Assembly: GCA_023091665.1 (NCBI GenBank)
Contig: JALJCQ010000012.1
Location: 3,286,001-3,350,000 of the forward strand
Length of the DNA stretch: 64,000 nt
Source: Pythium myriotylum
Lineage: Eukaryota > Oomycota > Peronosporomycetes > Pythiales > Pythiaceae
Direction: 5' to 3'
Positions within the stretch are counted from its first letter, which is position 1; each line of letters begins with the position of its first letter. The translations under genes were made by a program, and so were the position numbers. This document shows positions 1 through 10,549 of this stretch, piece after piece. A model generated the notes under the pieces. That model did no database searches, was not told the origin of the DNA, and was given only the letters and a program-made list of their open reading frames with translations.

Positions 1-27
1 ATCTTCGACCTGGTGATCTTGAGCACT

Positions 28-604
28 TTACTCGCAGATGATGTCCACGATGCGTGTGACACACTGGCAGAAAATACCGTCATATACCAGGCGCTTACGT
101 GTTCCAGGTAGTTTCAACACAGCCCCACTGATAGGGATTTTAGGGGACTCAAGAGTTTCTCCAAAGATGGTAACCGTTAGCAGCAGTGAATCAACGTCCA
201 CCCTACCCTCCTCACTCTCCTCGTGAGTCGCTTTGAACTAAAATACCGTCATAATACGTTATCAACTCAAAGCATCGAGGTAGCTTACCTCCATCAGTTC
301 ATCAAGGGGCTCGACTGGGCTTGCGTCCGTCAGATGTAGGCGAATGAAGCGCCTATCTCCGTACTTGTGCTCCGAGGCCCACAACATCATTCCGCGTACA
401 ATTACGTCTACCGGAGCGCTATCTGTTGTTTCCGTTGGGACGTAGGCACGGAATTCTTACATAGAATGCTGGTTAGAGCCAACAAAAAACTAGGTAGTGT
501 GCTAACGTACCATCGACTGTCGAAAGAACAACCTCTTCGCGAGCAGCTCGAGCAAGACGACGTTCCAAACGCGCCGCTTTAAGCCGCTTCAATGGGGAAT
601 GCAT
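28..604 (-). CDS. Small three-exon gene, unknown function (156 aa)
   Basis: I do not recognise the protein. Splicing three open segments gives an uninterrupted 156-residue product: exon 1 604-511 (ATG at 604), exon 2 455-289, exon 3 237-28 (TAA at 28-30); the lengths 94+167+210 sum to 471, a multiple of three. Introns of 55 nt (GTACGT..AAG) and 51 nt (GTAAGC..TAG) match the intron size of other genes here. The N-terminus is basic (MHSPLKRLKAARLERR), followed by an acidic middle and a hydrophobic segment (DVDSLLLTVTIFGETL) near residues 100-115. No signal peptide or membrane segment is visible. The neighbour at 1005 is divergent. The splice model is inferred; the in-frame join is the main support. 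An upstream exon or start cannot be excluded. Confidence 0.55.
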
Positions 605-1004
605 CTCATTTCGCTTTGATGATTGCCTCACCGGTGATACAAGATTGGGCAGCTCTTTTACCCGGTGCCATCTTTGTAGCGCGTTGAAAACAAAACAATG
701 AGCAGTTGCGGAGCACACAAACAACTAAGAACACACAAGACTCAATCCGCAAGAGTATACAGCAAAAGTTGAATCCGTCTGATTTGACCAATAGTAGGCG
801 AGTATGTGTGGGACAGAATAACTCCACGGCACGCGATAGTACGATGGTGCGGGGAGAAATTTGTCTGACGTTATAGACTTTGGACAAAATAACTCGAGTC
901 AACGATTAGGATTACCTTGGCCGACGTGATAATATATCTGGCTGGGACAGTTGTCGATCATGTTGGACTGAATTGGACAACGAAGCTGGACCTAGAGAGG
1001 GAGA

Positions 1005-2595
1005 ATGACTGAACGCTGCGTTCTCAACTTTCCTGCGCCTCGGCAGTGCAAGCGCTACACAATTGCTGAAAAGATCAGCGTGATTGAAAAATGCGAGGCC
1101 ATGGGTTGGGACGCTGCTAGAGCTAGCAGTCACTTCAACATCGATCGAACTACTATACGTGGTTGGTTGAAGACACGAGCCACATTGCGCGCGCGGCTCA
1201 GTCTACTCGACGAGACAAATCCGCAAATGTGTCGCCTCCCTGGTGGTGGGAGGAAATTGATTGCTGTTGAGAATGATCTTCTAAAACACATACAGGAGAT
1301 TGGAGCCGTCACAACGGCTCAGATAATTCAAGTCTGCCGAGGACCATTTCGCCAAGCATTCAGCCATAAGAGCGATGATACCCTCCGGAAGTGGGTCACG
1401 CGATTTCTTTCAAGACACAAATTAAATGAAACATCGGACAGCGAAAACAGTGTCTCTGAGTTGATTCTCCATACTCAAATATTCGGAAATGGGGAGAAAC
1501 ATGCTGAAAAGAATTCACGGCGGTCTACGGATGAAGACAAATCTCTTTTAGAAACGTTGCTTGAAGAAGAAGCTGACGACACCGACGATACTGAGAGCTG
1601 TGGTGCTGATAGCAGTGGTATCTTTGCTCCATCTGGAAGTGACAATGAAGATCTCTTTGCAACAATTCAAGCTTTCATTGATGTGAACGAGTTTGCTCAT
1701 GGTCACAATGAGGACAACACCATTCGTTTGGTGGTTGAAAATGTATTACGAGATTTGATCAATGATGTAGAAAGAGGCACGGCAAAGGATACGAACTCTG
1801 CTGTAGTCCATTCTGGTCGTGGGACGTCTGGTGACCGGCCAACCAAGCGTACTCGACCGCACATGTCGTTCCTAACGGCGTCGAACGTTATTGTCAATGT
1901 TGAACAATCGGACATCAACTCTCTCGACGGGGAAGGATGGGTGACGGGGTGCCTACTCTCCTACTTCATCGATCGATTTGTCCCCAAGTCGAATTTGATA
2001 CTCAGTTTGGACTCACAATTTTTTTGGGACTCTCCAGCAGTACCAGAACATGCATGGAGACACCTTCGACGATTATCTGAAGTATCGTCAAATATCGTCC
2101 TCAGTATCTTGGTGTAGCTACAGATTCATCCAGATACCAGTACACATGAACAATCACTGGAGCTTTGTAGTGATCGAAGGCCTTGCTGCTGAGGAAGACT
2201 TGACCAGAATTAGCAAAGCAGTTGCATTCCATATCGACTCACTAACCGGACTCCATGACCGTCAACACGTGACCTCAATCCTATCTAAATACCTGGTTCA
2301 CGAATTACGCTACAAGATGGGTGTACAGCACCGCGGTATCCGCCGGTCGGTTGCTGTGTCGTGTTTGCCTCAGCAAGAAAATGGATATGACTGTGGAGTT
2401 CATGTGATCTATTACATGAGGAAGATCGCTATCTCCGTTTGCAATTCGTCGCCGGCATCACTGAACGCTTCTATCCGTGAGCTGTGTTGCGGTCTCACGA
2501 TTCGCGGTTGTGCAACTTTTCGAAATTCTACACGTAAAGAGCTGGAGTCCGAGTTTGAGTTGTGTCGAGAATCAAGATCAAGACAAGATTGCTAG
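1005..2595 (+). pseudogene. Helix-turn-helix (pogo/CENPB-like) plus Ulp1 protease fusion, one frameshift
   Basis: The first 130 residues carry two helix-turn-helix-like blocks: residues 13-60 (psq type, YTIAEKISVIEKCE..) and about 80-145 (CENPB/Tc5 type, ending WVTRFLSRHKL), as in pogo/Tigger DNA-binding regions. An acidic middle (residues 150-250) follows. The C-terminus is a C48 (Ulp1/SENP) cysteine protease: GEGWVTGCLLSYFI, then NNHW with the catalytic His codon at 2155, the Asp at 2236 (FHIDSL), the oxyanion Gln in LPQQENG and the nucleophile Cys at 2392 (YDCGVH). The frame changes at a run of seven T (2019-2025). Reading on with one T fewer keeps a single frame of about 529 codons, so it is either a one-base mutation or a sequence error. 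No TIRs were found around it. Role by family: SUMO/ubiquitin-like deconjugation, possibly transposon derived. Confidence 0.75.
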
Positions 2596-2720
2596 ACGCC
2601 GAAACGTAGCAACGTGGTTCAGAATATATTTTTCTCCATTAGTAGTAAAAAAAAGTCCCCGCATGAACTGTACGTATACTCCATGTTCGTGGTTTTACTC
2701 ACTGTCTTCTTGATTCGCAA

Positions 2721-3041
2721 CTACGTCGAAAACGGCTCCATAAACTGTAATTGTGGCTCTGACGCCTTCTTTTCGCGACCGAAGGATTCACAGAACTTGC
2801 AGGTGGCTTCTTGAACGACATGTAGAGGGGGATATGTTGCGTTGGGGCGGAGTCCAAGCTCGAACTCGTACTTCGAGAACCACTGGTCGCGACGAGCTAG
2901 TTGTTGTGGCTTTTCGATTTTCGTCTGAACGAGAACATGGTTGACACTCCTCTGTTCACCTACTTTCACGCGTGTGTTGGCCGTCACAGGTTTCTGGCGT
3001 CGCTGCTTTGAGGCCGACTTCCGACCACTCTGTGCAGCCAT
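2721..3041 (-). pseudogene. N-terminal fragment of a repetitive oomycete gene
   Basis: A 106-codon frame with ATG at 3041 begins with a Lys/Arg/Ser-rich stretch and contains the signature VQEATCKFCESFGREKK, a C-x2-C pair followed by FGRE. This resembles, from memory, the start of a repetitive oomycete protein family with a BED/C2H2-like region, normally several hundred residues long. Here it stops after FMEPFST, where such proteins continue toward the His part of the finger. It is probably a truncated transposon-related copy. Identification is weak. Confidence 0.3.
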
Positions 3042-3667
3042 GTTCGTGACGAGGATTCCTGAACTGCAAAGTCACACACTGCCTTGCCACGCAGCGCGTG
3101 AGAGCCACAGCTACAAACAATTAATAGAGCGGTCGCTGTGTTGCCCATTGAGCCGCACTATCCCCAAGTTATCATACCTCCAAGCCATCTTCACCATGAA
3201 TCCGAGCCAATCCGAGCCAATTTCGAAGTAGGAAATCTGAAATCCTCCGATTAGGAATTTATCGCCAGGCCTCTCAAAAGAGGCCTGTTGATAGCGACTC
3301 CACAAGAAGAGGGACGGTCGCGAGACCACGTGGGTGTCGCGAACCCGCTCTCTACTCCGATCAGAACTAAGTTGTTAACAGACTCTTCGAAAACTACTGT
3401 CATGGGGCAGCAGGGCAGTGGATGCATGATCGAGATTAATATGGCCGTGCGAAGCCAAGGAAGCTACAGATAGTCAAAGTCAGAGCAGTCCTATCTGAAA
3501 TCAAATAAATATATCACGCTACTAACGTCAATGTGCGTCGTCTTTGTAGTAGAGGTGAGCCTGAGAGCAAGTAGAGTCTCGATACGCTATTCATATCATC
3601 AAGAGATTCTGGATAACGCTATAAATATCCAGAGAACGTGACTGCTTTCACAGATTTTTGCGGGGTA
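3042..3667. other. Intergenic, nothing recognised
   Basis: No coding similarity or long repeat was seen. There is a short tandem duplication (ATCCGAGCCA twice) near 3200-3220. The missing N-terminal part of the GH17 relic at 3668 should lie at the right end but no recognisable sequence remains. Confidence 0.4.
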
Positions 3668-4478
3668 AGACTACTCGGTCGACAAGGCCATCGATTACTT
3701 CAACCAGGTCCGCAGTCTACTCAAGAAGTATGGCAAGGACCACGTCAAGCTCACGATCGCAGACACGCTCAGCTCATACTACAAGTAACCTCAATTGCTG
3801 GATGTTGTCGACTACATTTCAATGAACCACTTTTCATTCTGGGATGGCGTTGATATCACGAACGCGACGGCAACTATGCTTGACAAGATGCGCGGCCTCC
3901 GAATCTAAGCCGAGGCGATCGGCAAAGAGTTCATCGTCGGCGAGACTGGCTGGGCCTCGAACGGAAGGCCGGTGGGTCTCTATAACGAGACGACAGGAGT
4001 GGCGACTCTCGCGAACCAGAAGAAGTACTTTGAAGACTTTAACCGCCAGGCTTCTGCGCAGATCCTCCACTACTATTGGTTCCAGGCCTTCGAGACCGCT
4101 TACAAAGACGCTGAAGTTGAAAAAACGTTTGGTGTCATGACGTTTGATCGCCAGTTCAAAGGAAGCTTCCGGAACCTCGATCTCACACCTCACCGCGTGT
4201 CACGTTCCAGGCTTCGTGTGGCAACTTCCTCGCCGAAAGCTTTAATTCGAACCACACCGAACAAGTCACGGGAATCGAGCTCATCGCTGCATCCACTGAG
4301 AAGCTAGCGAGTCTGCGTTACCAGTGGTTCTTCGACGAGACCAAGGGCCAGATCCGCTCGCTCAATAGCGACCGCTGCTTGACCGCCACTCAGTCGCTCC
4401 CCGGAAGCATCGTACGCTCCGACTTGTGTTTGGACACAGACGCAAACCAAAAGTGGAAGTACATTATGAGTTCGCACT
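3668..4478 (+). pseudogene. Decayed GH17 beta-1,3-glucanase with C-terminal ricin-type lectin domain
   Basis: Conceptual pieces read DYSVDKAIDYFNQVRSLL, then LLDVVDYISMNHFSFWDG, then FIVGETGWASNG (the conserved GETGW with the GH17 catalytic nucleophile Glu, near 3940), then a long tail around HYYWFQAFETAYKD. After a frameshift near 4200 the frame reads LRYQWFFDETKGQIRSLN, DRCLTAT and DANQKWKY, the QxW pattern of a ricin-type beta-trefoil. In-frame stops after SSYYK (about 3786) and after MRGLRI (about 3906), plus the frameshift, show it is dead. The N-terminal half of the barrel is missing. Family role: secreted glucan hydrolase acting on 1,3-beta-glucan, with a carbohydrate-binding tail. Confidence 0.75.
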
Positions 4479-4994
4479 TGAATACCTGTGACTTCTATGA
4501 GACTCGATTGGCCGAAATCCGGCCGTGCGGGTTTTCAAATTTTCGCACGTTCCGTAGTTTACGTAGTATTCATCTTTTATTGATCGTTTATCTTAAGTTG
4601 TTGCGAAGTTGCAGCTGTGATTCAAGATTCTGTTCGCTGCAACCATAGCTCTTTGAGCTACGAACTCGAAGCCGCATGATCTTGACTTGAGCCAAGTTAT
4701 GGCCTCCGAGATTCCTCAAAGTTCAACCCGAGCTGGAGAATCAAAGAGAAGGTGTGAGCGCCGCAGGTTGTGCTCGACAAATGATTTCCTAAGAGCTCTA
4801 CGGTCCATACATATGTGCAGCCCGTTTGAATCTGGTAAACCTAGTAAGACATTCAAGAACTGCACTAGATTATCGGTCCATGATTTCCCCATCCTGTTCC
4901 ATGATTCATCCATACTTTTTTTTTCACATGCGATGGAACGAAACAAAGTAGAAGGTGGATCAAATGGATGAGTATATTAGTCGAGACTAATTAC
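4479..4994. other. Intergenic, 3' flank of the MULE gene
   Basis: No gene is visible. As the downstream flank of the MULE-Ulp1 gene it should contain that element's terminal repeat. It shows only weak resemblance (CCATGA/ATGGA-rich words, GAACGAAAC) to the 14,730-14,790 region on the other side, so I do not call TIRs. Confidence 0.35.
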
Positions 4995-6801
4995 CTAGTT
5001 ATGCAAGAGGTTACCGGTCATCACGAAGTAGGTGAGCTCGAAACGTCTGATGTTGAGGACGTTGTCAGTCATGATTCTTGACACGTCATGGTCACAAGCG
5101 CGCCAAAGCTTGAAACAAATGAAGAGACCGCAGCTGTTCCCGTCGGGCTGGAGGGGGCTATTTCCTGAGACGACACTGTATCCGCCAAGGTTGTCGGCGA
5201 TATTTCACGCCACGGCAACCAGATCCTTGTTTCCATGACCAAGAGAGTCGTACGTGGCGACTTTGGCGACTTTGGGCAAAGGGTCAACAATGCGGCACGT
5301 CCTGTGGGTGTTGCCGAGGTTCATCACAACGAAGACAAAGTCAACTCCTTCATCGGAAATCAACTCAGCAATCCGGTCTTGGACGCGCCCTTCCATTTCA
5401 ACAGCTGGTCTTGTCTTTGTCGCCTTTCGATCGCGCTCGATTACCCGGCGTACCGGCACGATCCGTACACTTCTTGCAAGCGGTTCACAAACGCCTCGAT
5501 CAAGTCACCTTGAAACCAACTAGACGGGTGGATTCGATACACACTCCGCATATATCTGCTAGGAAGGCCTGGGATATATGCGTGTGGATAGATTGACTTG
5601 ATCAACGCAGACAAGTCTTCAAGCTTGTCAGCGTCCGACTTCTTCGTCAAGGCACGTGCCACTTCGTCGTCTAACCATTCACAAAAGATTTCACCATCCT
5701 TGCAGTACTCAATGGTCGTGTAGACTCGTTTCATTGCCTGGATCTGCGCCGACGAGAACAGACCAATCTGGTTGATCTTGATGACGGGAACCTTGGCACC
5801 ACTTGTTTTGTCGGGGGCACTGGGTGGTGGTGTGTAGCCTGTCGGCGTGCCGATGTTAATCGGGTTGGTCTTGCTGCTGTCCTCTGGGATCTTGTTCACG
5901 CAGGCGTCAACCAATCCTTCTGGGGGATCAAAAATGTCGCTTGTTGTCAGCACCGGGTGGGCCATGTAGTGGAGTGTGGGTCTGTTGTTTGCCATGGCCT
6001 TATGCTTCTCAGGAACATCCTTCAGTGTCAAGAGCGTGGCGTAAAGGTTGGGCTGATCTGCATCGAGTTTCGCGATGAGACTCTGCAGCGTCGTGACACC
6101 AGCTGCCTTCTGGACAAGAGCCGCTTGGTTCGACGTGGCGCGAGCGATTTTAGCTGCTGAAATCTTCTTCTTCTGGTCTTTCTTTGGTGCTCCATGCTTG
6201 GGTGCCTTCTTGTTCAGCTTGATCTTGATCGTTGAGTTGACTTCGACTCTTCTTCTGAGTCTTGATCGGACTTCGACACGTTTTGCTCTTCATCGTTCGA
6301 CCCTTCGTTCATGTCTCGCTCAACATCTTCAACCATTTCCTCGTTGGCAGACTTTGTTTCCATGTCTTGCCCATGACTGTCCAAAACTGACGCATGATCA
6401 TCCACATCTTCTCCATTATCTTCCATATCTCGTCCATGACCAGCTCCTTGCGCGCTAGCGATAAGTTCTTTGGTCCCAGGCATAGTTACAGAGGACACAT
6501 CGCACGGTGGCACAGTTCCCAAGTCGTCAGACCACAAACTGTTTGCCTGCGACAATTCAACGACCTCTGACGGCTCAATCGAGGCGTCGTCGCCCGCACG
6601 AGCACCAAGTTTGCCCTGGCGGATTATATTCCACTGCGACAAAAGAAAATCACAGTATGTCTTGAACTCGGAAGGATCCTCAATGCCAGCTAGTTCACTG
6701 CATATTGGTTCGATCAGACGACGAGTTGTATTGTACCGCTCACGCGCAGAGTGGCAAGTTTTAACGACGGAGTCGTCTGGCACATTAGTCTTCGTGACGC
6801 C
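4995..6801 (-). pseudogene. MULE-Ulp1 transposase, 3' half (post-SWIM region and Ulp1 protease)
   Basis: This continues exon 4 of the gene whose 5' half lies at 11821-14376. Removing the copia element and one ACGCC copy restores the frame exactly (NARG|VTKT). It begins with the region after the SWIM finger (RYNTTRRLIEPICSELAG), passes an acidic Ser/Asp/Glu-rich stretch and a Lys-rich segment, and ends in a C48 Ulp1 protease: WLDDEVARAL, NTHRTCRIVD with the catalytic His, the ATYDSL block, and QPDGNSCGLF with Gln and nucleophile Cys. The residue after His is Arg where Trp is usual. Damage: frameshifts near 6240 and 5449 and an in-frame TGA at 5205-5207. The natural stop is TAG at 4995-4997. 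MULEs with a Ulp1 tail are known in plants as KAONASHI. Confidence 0.78.
6797..6801. repeat. Target site duplication of the copia element (left copy)
   Basis: ACGCC, identical to 11821-11825 on the far side of the element. Five-base duplications are usual for Ty1/copia integrases. Confidence 0.95.
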
Positions 6802-7073
6802 TGTAGAAACCACAGTCACCGCAATACACGAGAGAGAAGAAGGCGTCCAGAGGCTTGTTGTCTTGTACGCAGAATCCAGAGTGAGTCTCTGGACTGTGCT
6901 GCCATATATTGGGTGAATTTAGGGTATACTGAACGCCACATAAAAGCGTTGGGCCTCTGGGTGGGATGGACGCATCCAGAGGTACCGTGTTCGTCCCGGT
7001 CGCACCTGGCGTACCGTGGGTCTTGGGAGTTTGGACGTCACGGCGATGCTTGCCCTGATCGTCGCGTCCTACA
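6802..7073 (-). repeat. Copia 3' LTR
   Basis: 272 bp, TGTAG..CTACA ends, 270/272 identical by eye to 11549-11820. In element orientation this is the 3' LTR. Confidence 0.93.
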
Positions 7074-7084
7074 CCTCCCCCACA
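7074..7084 (-). promoter_or_regulatory. Copia polypurine tract
   Basis: On the minus strand the bases directly before the 3' LTR read GTGGGGGAGG, a purine run in the place where plus-strand DNA synthesis is primed in LTR retroelements. Confidence 0.7.
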
Positions 7085-7123
7085 AGCAGCGCATCGAGAC
7101 CGTCTTCTCTGCGCCAGGTACGT

Positions 7124-10100
7124 CTACCTGAGGCCACAAAGGCCACACTTGTGCTCGTGCTGCTTCGCAGCGAGTGCTTTCGTGAGGAGATCCGCAGGCA
7201 TCTCACCCGTCGGTAGGTAAGACACCGCGATCTTTCCTTCTTTAAGCATGCCTTTGACCGTCTTGTACCTGACGTCGACGGTCTTTTGCTTGTCACTTAG
7301 GCCTTCACGTTGCAGGCGAGCGATGGCCGGTTGACTGTCGATTGCCAGCGTGAGTGGCAAGTCTTTTCCGAGGATCTCCTGAGGTAACAGTCGCACGAGC
7401 TCGCCGTCTTCTGTCGCGTCGTCCGCCGCCATGTACTCTGCGGCCGTGCTTGACTTAGCAACAATACATTGCTTTTTGCTGGCCCAATTAACTGCGCAAC
7501 CAAACAAGAAAACGACGCGACCGGAGATCGACTTGCGATCCGACTGGTCGTTGGCCCAATCGGCGTCGGAGGTCACCAGCACTTCTTCCGTCGTGGGTCC
7601 CAACTCGAGCTTCTTTTCCCGGGTCCACGCCAAGTGCCTCATCAGAAATTTTGCCGCGTCCCACGCAACTTTGCGTGGACGAGCGCAGTGCCGGGCGAGT
7701 TGCCCGACCGCGAATGCAACGTCGGGCCTAGTGACGCGCGTGAGATAAAGCAGCGCGCCTACGGCCTCACGGTACGGTACGCGTCTCATGACCATGTTTT
7801 CTTCTGCCGTGGGACGGCCATTGAGTTGGTCCAGGCGAGTGTTCGGTACCATCGGTGTGCGTTGCGGTCGAGCGCCGTCCATGGCGAATCTGTGCAAGAG
7901 CTCGTCGACGTACGCAGTTTGTGACAACATGATCGACCCGTTTTCTTGTTGCTCGACTCGCATGCCGAGAAAAGTGTCAGGTTTGCCGAGGTCTTTGACT
8001 CCGTACTTGTCGCGCAGCGAGGACATCAGTCGATCGACTTCGGCTTCATCCTTGTGAACAACCAGCAAGTCGTCAACATATAGGCAGACAATTAACAGTG
8101 ACCCGTTCACTCGACAATAATACAAACACGGGTCGACGGCGGTTGCTTTCAGACCGTACTCGCGGAGCGTAGAGTCGATTTCTTTGTTCCATTCGCGACC
8201 GGCTTGTTTGAGACCGTATAGAGCCTTGCGTAGTCGCCATACCTTGTGCTTGTTGTCTTCCACAGCGTGGCCTTCCACTGGTTTCATGTAGATTTTCTCG
8301 GGAAGACGAGCTTTTACGTAAGCCGACGGTACGTCACCTTGCCGCATGACCAATCTGTACTTGGCCACCAGCACGAAGAACACTCTGACTGTCGTGAGTG
8401 TGGCTACTGGGGCGTAGGTATCGATATAGTCGACCAGGAACGATTGTCGATCGCCACGAGCGCATAAGGAAGCCTTGTATCGGACGATTTCGCCTCGTGC
8501 GCCTACCTTCACTCGGAACTGTATCGTGTAATCGAGTACGTCGACGTCGTCTGGCGGGTCCACCCACTCAAATGTCCCATTGTCAAATAATGCTTGAACC
8601 TCTTCGTCGATTTCACGTTTCCAAGCGTCCCACTGCAACGAGCGACGGGCTTCGGCCAAGTTTAGGGGCTCGCGTATGACCTCCCCCAGGACCGCGAATG
8701 CGGCGGATTCCTGAGCGGTCAACTTGGCAATACGGGCCGAGCGACGTCGAGCCGTGGACTGAGACACGTGACGGTCACCGGGCATGGCCCCAATGGTCGC
8801 CTGTTGCTGCGTCGCGTCGTTGTCGTCGCCACCAAAGTCGTCTGCATCGTCGATTCCCACGTCTTGTATTTCAAATAGCATGCGATCAATGGCAGTGACG
8901 TCGCGCGCCTCAAACACTGGTTGACCCGGGCCGGGGAGCAGAATCTTAAACCCTTTGATCTCGTCAGTGCAACCCACGAATGCGCCGATTTCGCCGCGCG
9001 AATCGCTTGTGAAGCGCTGGTACTTTATTCTGATTTCGTCCGGTACTCTTATTGACACTGCTTGACCAAAGATGGGCAGTTTGTCAACGTGCGGTCGCCG
9101 CTTGAACAGCTTCTCATGTGGGGTAATCGACTCGCCACGTTTTGGAATGCGATTGCGCAGGAAGACCGCGTGCTGTAAAGCGTCGGCCCCCATGCTGTGG
9201 GGAAGACCAGAGTCGGTCAAAATTGCAGCCGCCATTTCCGTGATGGTGCGTATGGCTCTTTCGGCCACACCATTCTGCGACGAGCTATACCGCGTGGAGT
9301 GTTCTTGCGCCAGGCCTTCTTGCTCTGTCAACCGACGAAAGTCTCTATTGAGGAACTCGGTGCCGCCATCGGTTCGCACGACTTTAATCTCAGACACGGG
9401 CACCGCAGCCTGGCGTTCAATGAATTTAAGGAACGCTTTCACTTTTGATGCCGCCTCTGACTTGCGCTTGAGTGGATACGCTTGCGTGTATGAGCGCCAC
9501 GACGCGACCATGAAGAATCGGTGACCTTTCCGAGACTTCGCGACTGGTCCACTAAGGTCGGCGTGAACCACGCTATCAGCTGCAGCGTTTGTACTTGTCC
9601 GACGCTTGGGTGGCGCTCGAGCAATAGTCTTCGTGATGGCGCAGATTAGGCACGTGGGCGGTTTCGCACCTTGCGCGATGCGCAGTCCTTTCACCACTTT
9701 GTTCTTGGCCATGGATTTCAACGTCTTGTAGTTGAGGTGACCATACCTCCGATGGCAGGACTCGAGGTCCATGCCAAGCACAGACAGGGCCGCCGTGAAC
9801 TGGAGATCGTCGTCCACTATTGCTTGGTCTTCGGTCAGCAGCGGATACACACCGTTCGCGTCGCGCGCAATGCACCAAACTCGATCGCGTCGCTTTGGAT
9901 GATATACAGTGCACCCAGTAACTGTGAACGCAACCTCGTGCCCTGCATGGATGAGGGGGGACACGGACAATAATGTTTTTGCAAAATTGGGCACGAAATA
10001 CACATTTTTCACTTCGACTTCACGCACGGTGCCACCGCCGTTTCCGTCGTCTACCAGAGCCTTGATCCTCAATGTGCCTCTCACCTTTGCCATTACTGTC

Positions 10101-10201
10101 CGGCCGTCTGCCACCTTGACGATGAGTGGTTCGCACTCGCACGTGTTCGTCAAGCTGTCCAGCTGGCCCGTCAGGTGGTGAGACGCGCCCGAGTCTATCA
10201 A
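7124..10201 (-). CDS. pol: Copia pol: protease, integrase, reverse transcriptase, RNase H
   Basis: The open frame has 1,025 codons; the first listed codon is TTG, so it has no ATG of its own and must be translated as part of gag-pol. Order: aspartic protease IDSGASHHL at the start; GAG pre-integrase HHCC finger ([17 protein letters not shown]) near residues 155-195; integrase core with [17 protein letters not shown] and a Glu in NGVAERAIR (residues about 215-330); reverse transcriptase from about 520 with [18 protein letters not shown] and the YVDDLL active site near 8075; RNase H at the C-terminus ([23 protein letters not shown]). It stops at 7124 close to the PPT. The copia order (integrase before RT) fixes the superfamily. 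Upstream it is in frame with gag but separated by TGA at 10229-10231. Confidence 0.95.
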   Translation of the reverse strand: MIDSGASHHLTGQLDSLTNTCECEPLIVKVADGRTVMAKVRGTLRIKALVDDGNGGGTVREVEVKNVYFVPNFAKTLLSVSPLIHAGHEVAFTVTGCTVYHPKRRDRVWCIARDANGVYPLLTEDQAIVDDDLQFTAALSVLGMDLESCHRRYGHLNYKTLKSMAKNKVVKGLRIAQGAKPPTCLICAITKTIARAPPKRRTSTNAAADSVVHADLSGPVAKSRKGHRFFMVASWRSYTQAYPLKRKSEAASKVKAFLKFIERQAAVPVSEIKVVRTDGGTEFLNRDFRRLTEQEGLAQEHSTRYSSSQNGVAERAIRTITEMAAAILTDSGLPHSMGADALQHAVFLRNRIPKRGESITPHEKLFKRRPHVDKLPIFGQAVSIRVPDEIRIKYQRFTSDSRGEIGAFVGCTDEIKGFKILLPGPGQPVFEARDVTAIDRMLFEIQDVGIDDADDFGGDDNDATQQQATIGAMPGDRHVSQSTARRRSARIAKLTAQESAAFAVLGEVIREPLNLAEARRSLQWDAWKREIDEEVQALFDNGTFEWVDPPDDVDVLDYTIQFRVKVGARGEIVRYKASLCARGDRQSFLVDYIDTYAPVATLTTVRVFFVLVAKYRLVMRQGDVPSAYVKARLPEKIYMKPVEGHAVEDNKHKVWRLRKALYGLKQAGREWNKEIDSTLREYGLKATAVDPCLYYCRVNGSLLIVCLYVDDLLVVHKDEAEVDRLMSSLRDKYGVKDLGKPDTFLGMRVEQQENGSIMLSQTAYVDELLHRFAMDGARPQRTPMVPNTRLDQLNGRPTAEENMVMRRVPYREAVGALLYLTRVTRPDVAFAVGQLARHCARPRKVAWDAAKFLMRHLAWTREKKLELGPTTEEVLVTSDADWANDQSDRKSISGRVVFLFGCAVNWASKKQCIVAKSSTAAEYMAADDATEDGELVRLLPQEILGKDLPLTLAIDSQPAIARLQREGLSDKQKTVDVRYKTVKGMLKEGKIAVSYLPTGEMPADLLTKALAAKQHEHKCGLCGLR

Positions 10202-10228
10202 GACCGGGCACCACCTGACGCCGGACCG

Positions 10229-10549
10229 TCACTCATCGCTCTCGTCCTCCTTGGCGTCTTCATCGTCTCCGTCGCTGGATTCGTCCACGGCCGCTTGGGC
10301 TTCGCCTCCACCCTCGTCGTTGTCGCTTGACTTGTTCTGCAGGTACTTGCGGCAATACGCTGCTGTGTGGCCTTTGGCGCCACAGTCCCAGCAGCGGATC
10401 TCGTTCTTGGAACCCGAGATGTTGGTGACTTTTGGTCGTTTCTTTCTTTCCACTAGGTTCGCGTCGGCTGCGCGTGTTTTCGCACCGTCAGCTTTCTTGG
10501 GTTGGACCCGCTTGGATCGCTGTGGGTTCGTGATGATTTTGGCCTTGCC
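10229..10549 (-). pseudogene. Copia gag C-terminus with zinc knuckle, between two stops
   Basis: This stretch is in frame with both gag and pol. It holds the nucleocapsid CCHC finger CWDCGAKGHTAAYC followed by an acidic Asp/Glu run (DDEDAKEDESDE). It is bounded by TAA (10550-10552) on the gag side and TGA (10229-10231) on the pol side, so the knuckle is disconnected from gag unless the stops are read through. Before the finger there is a basic segment (NPQRSKRVQPKKADGAK). Confidence 0.85.
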
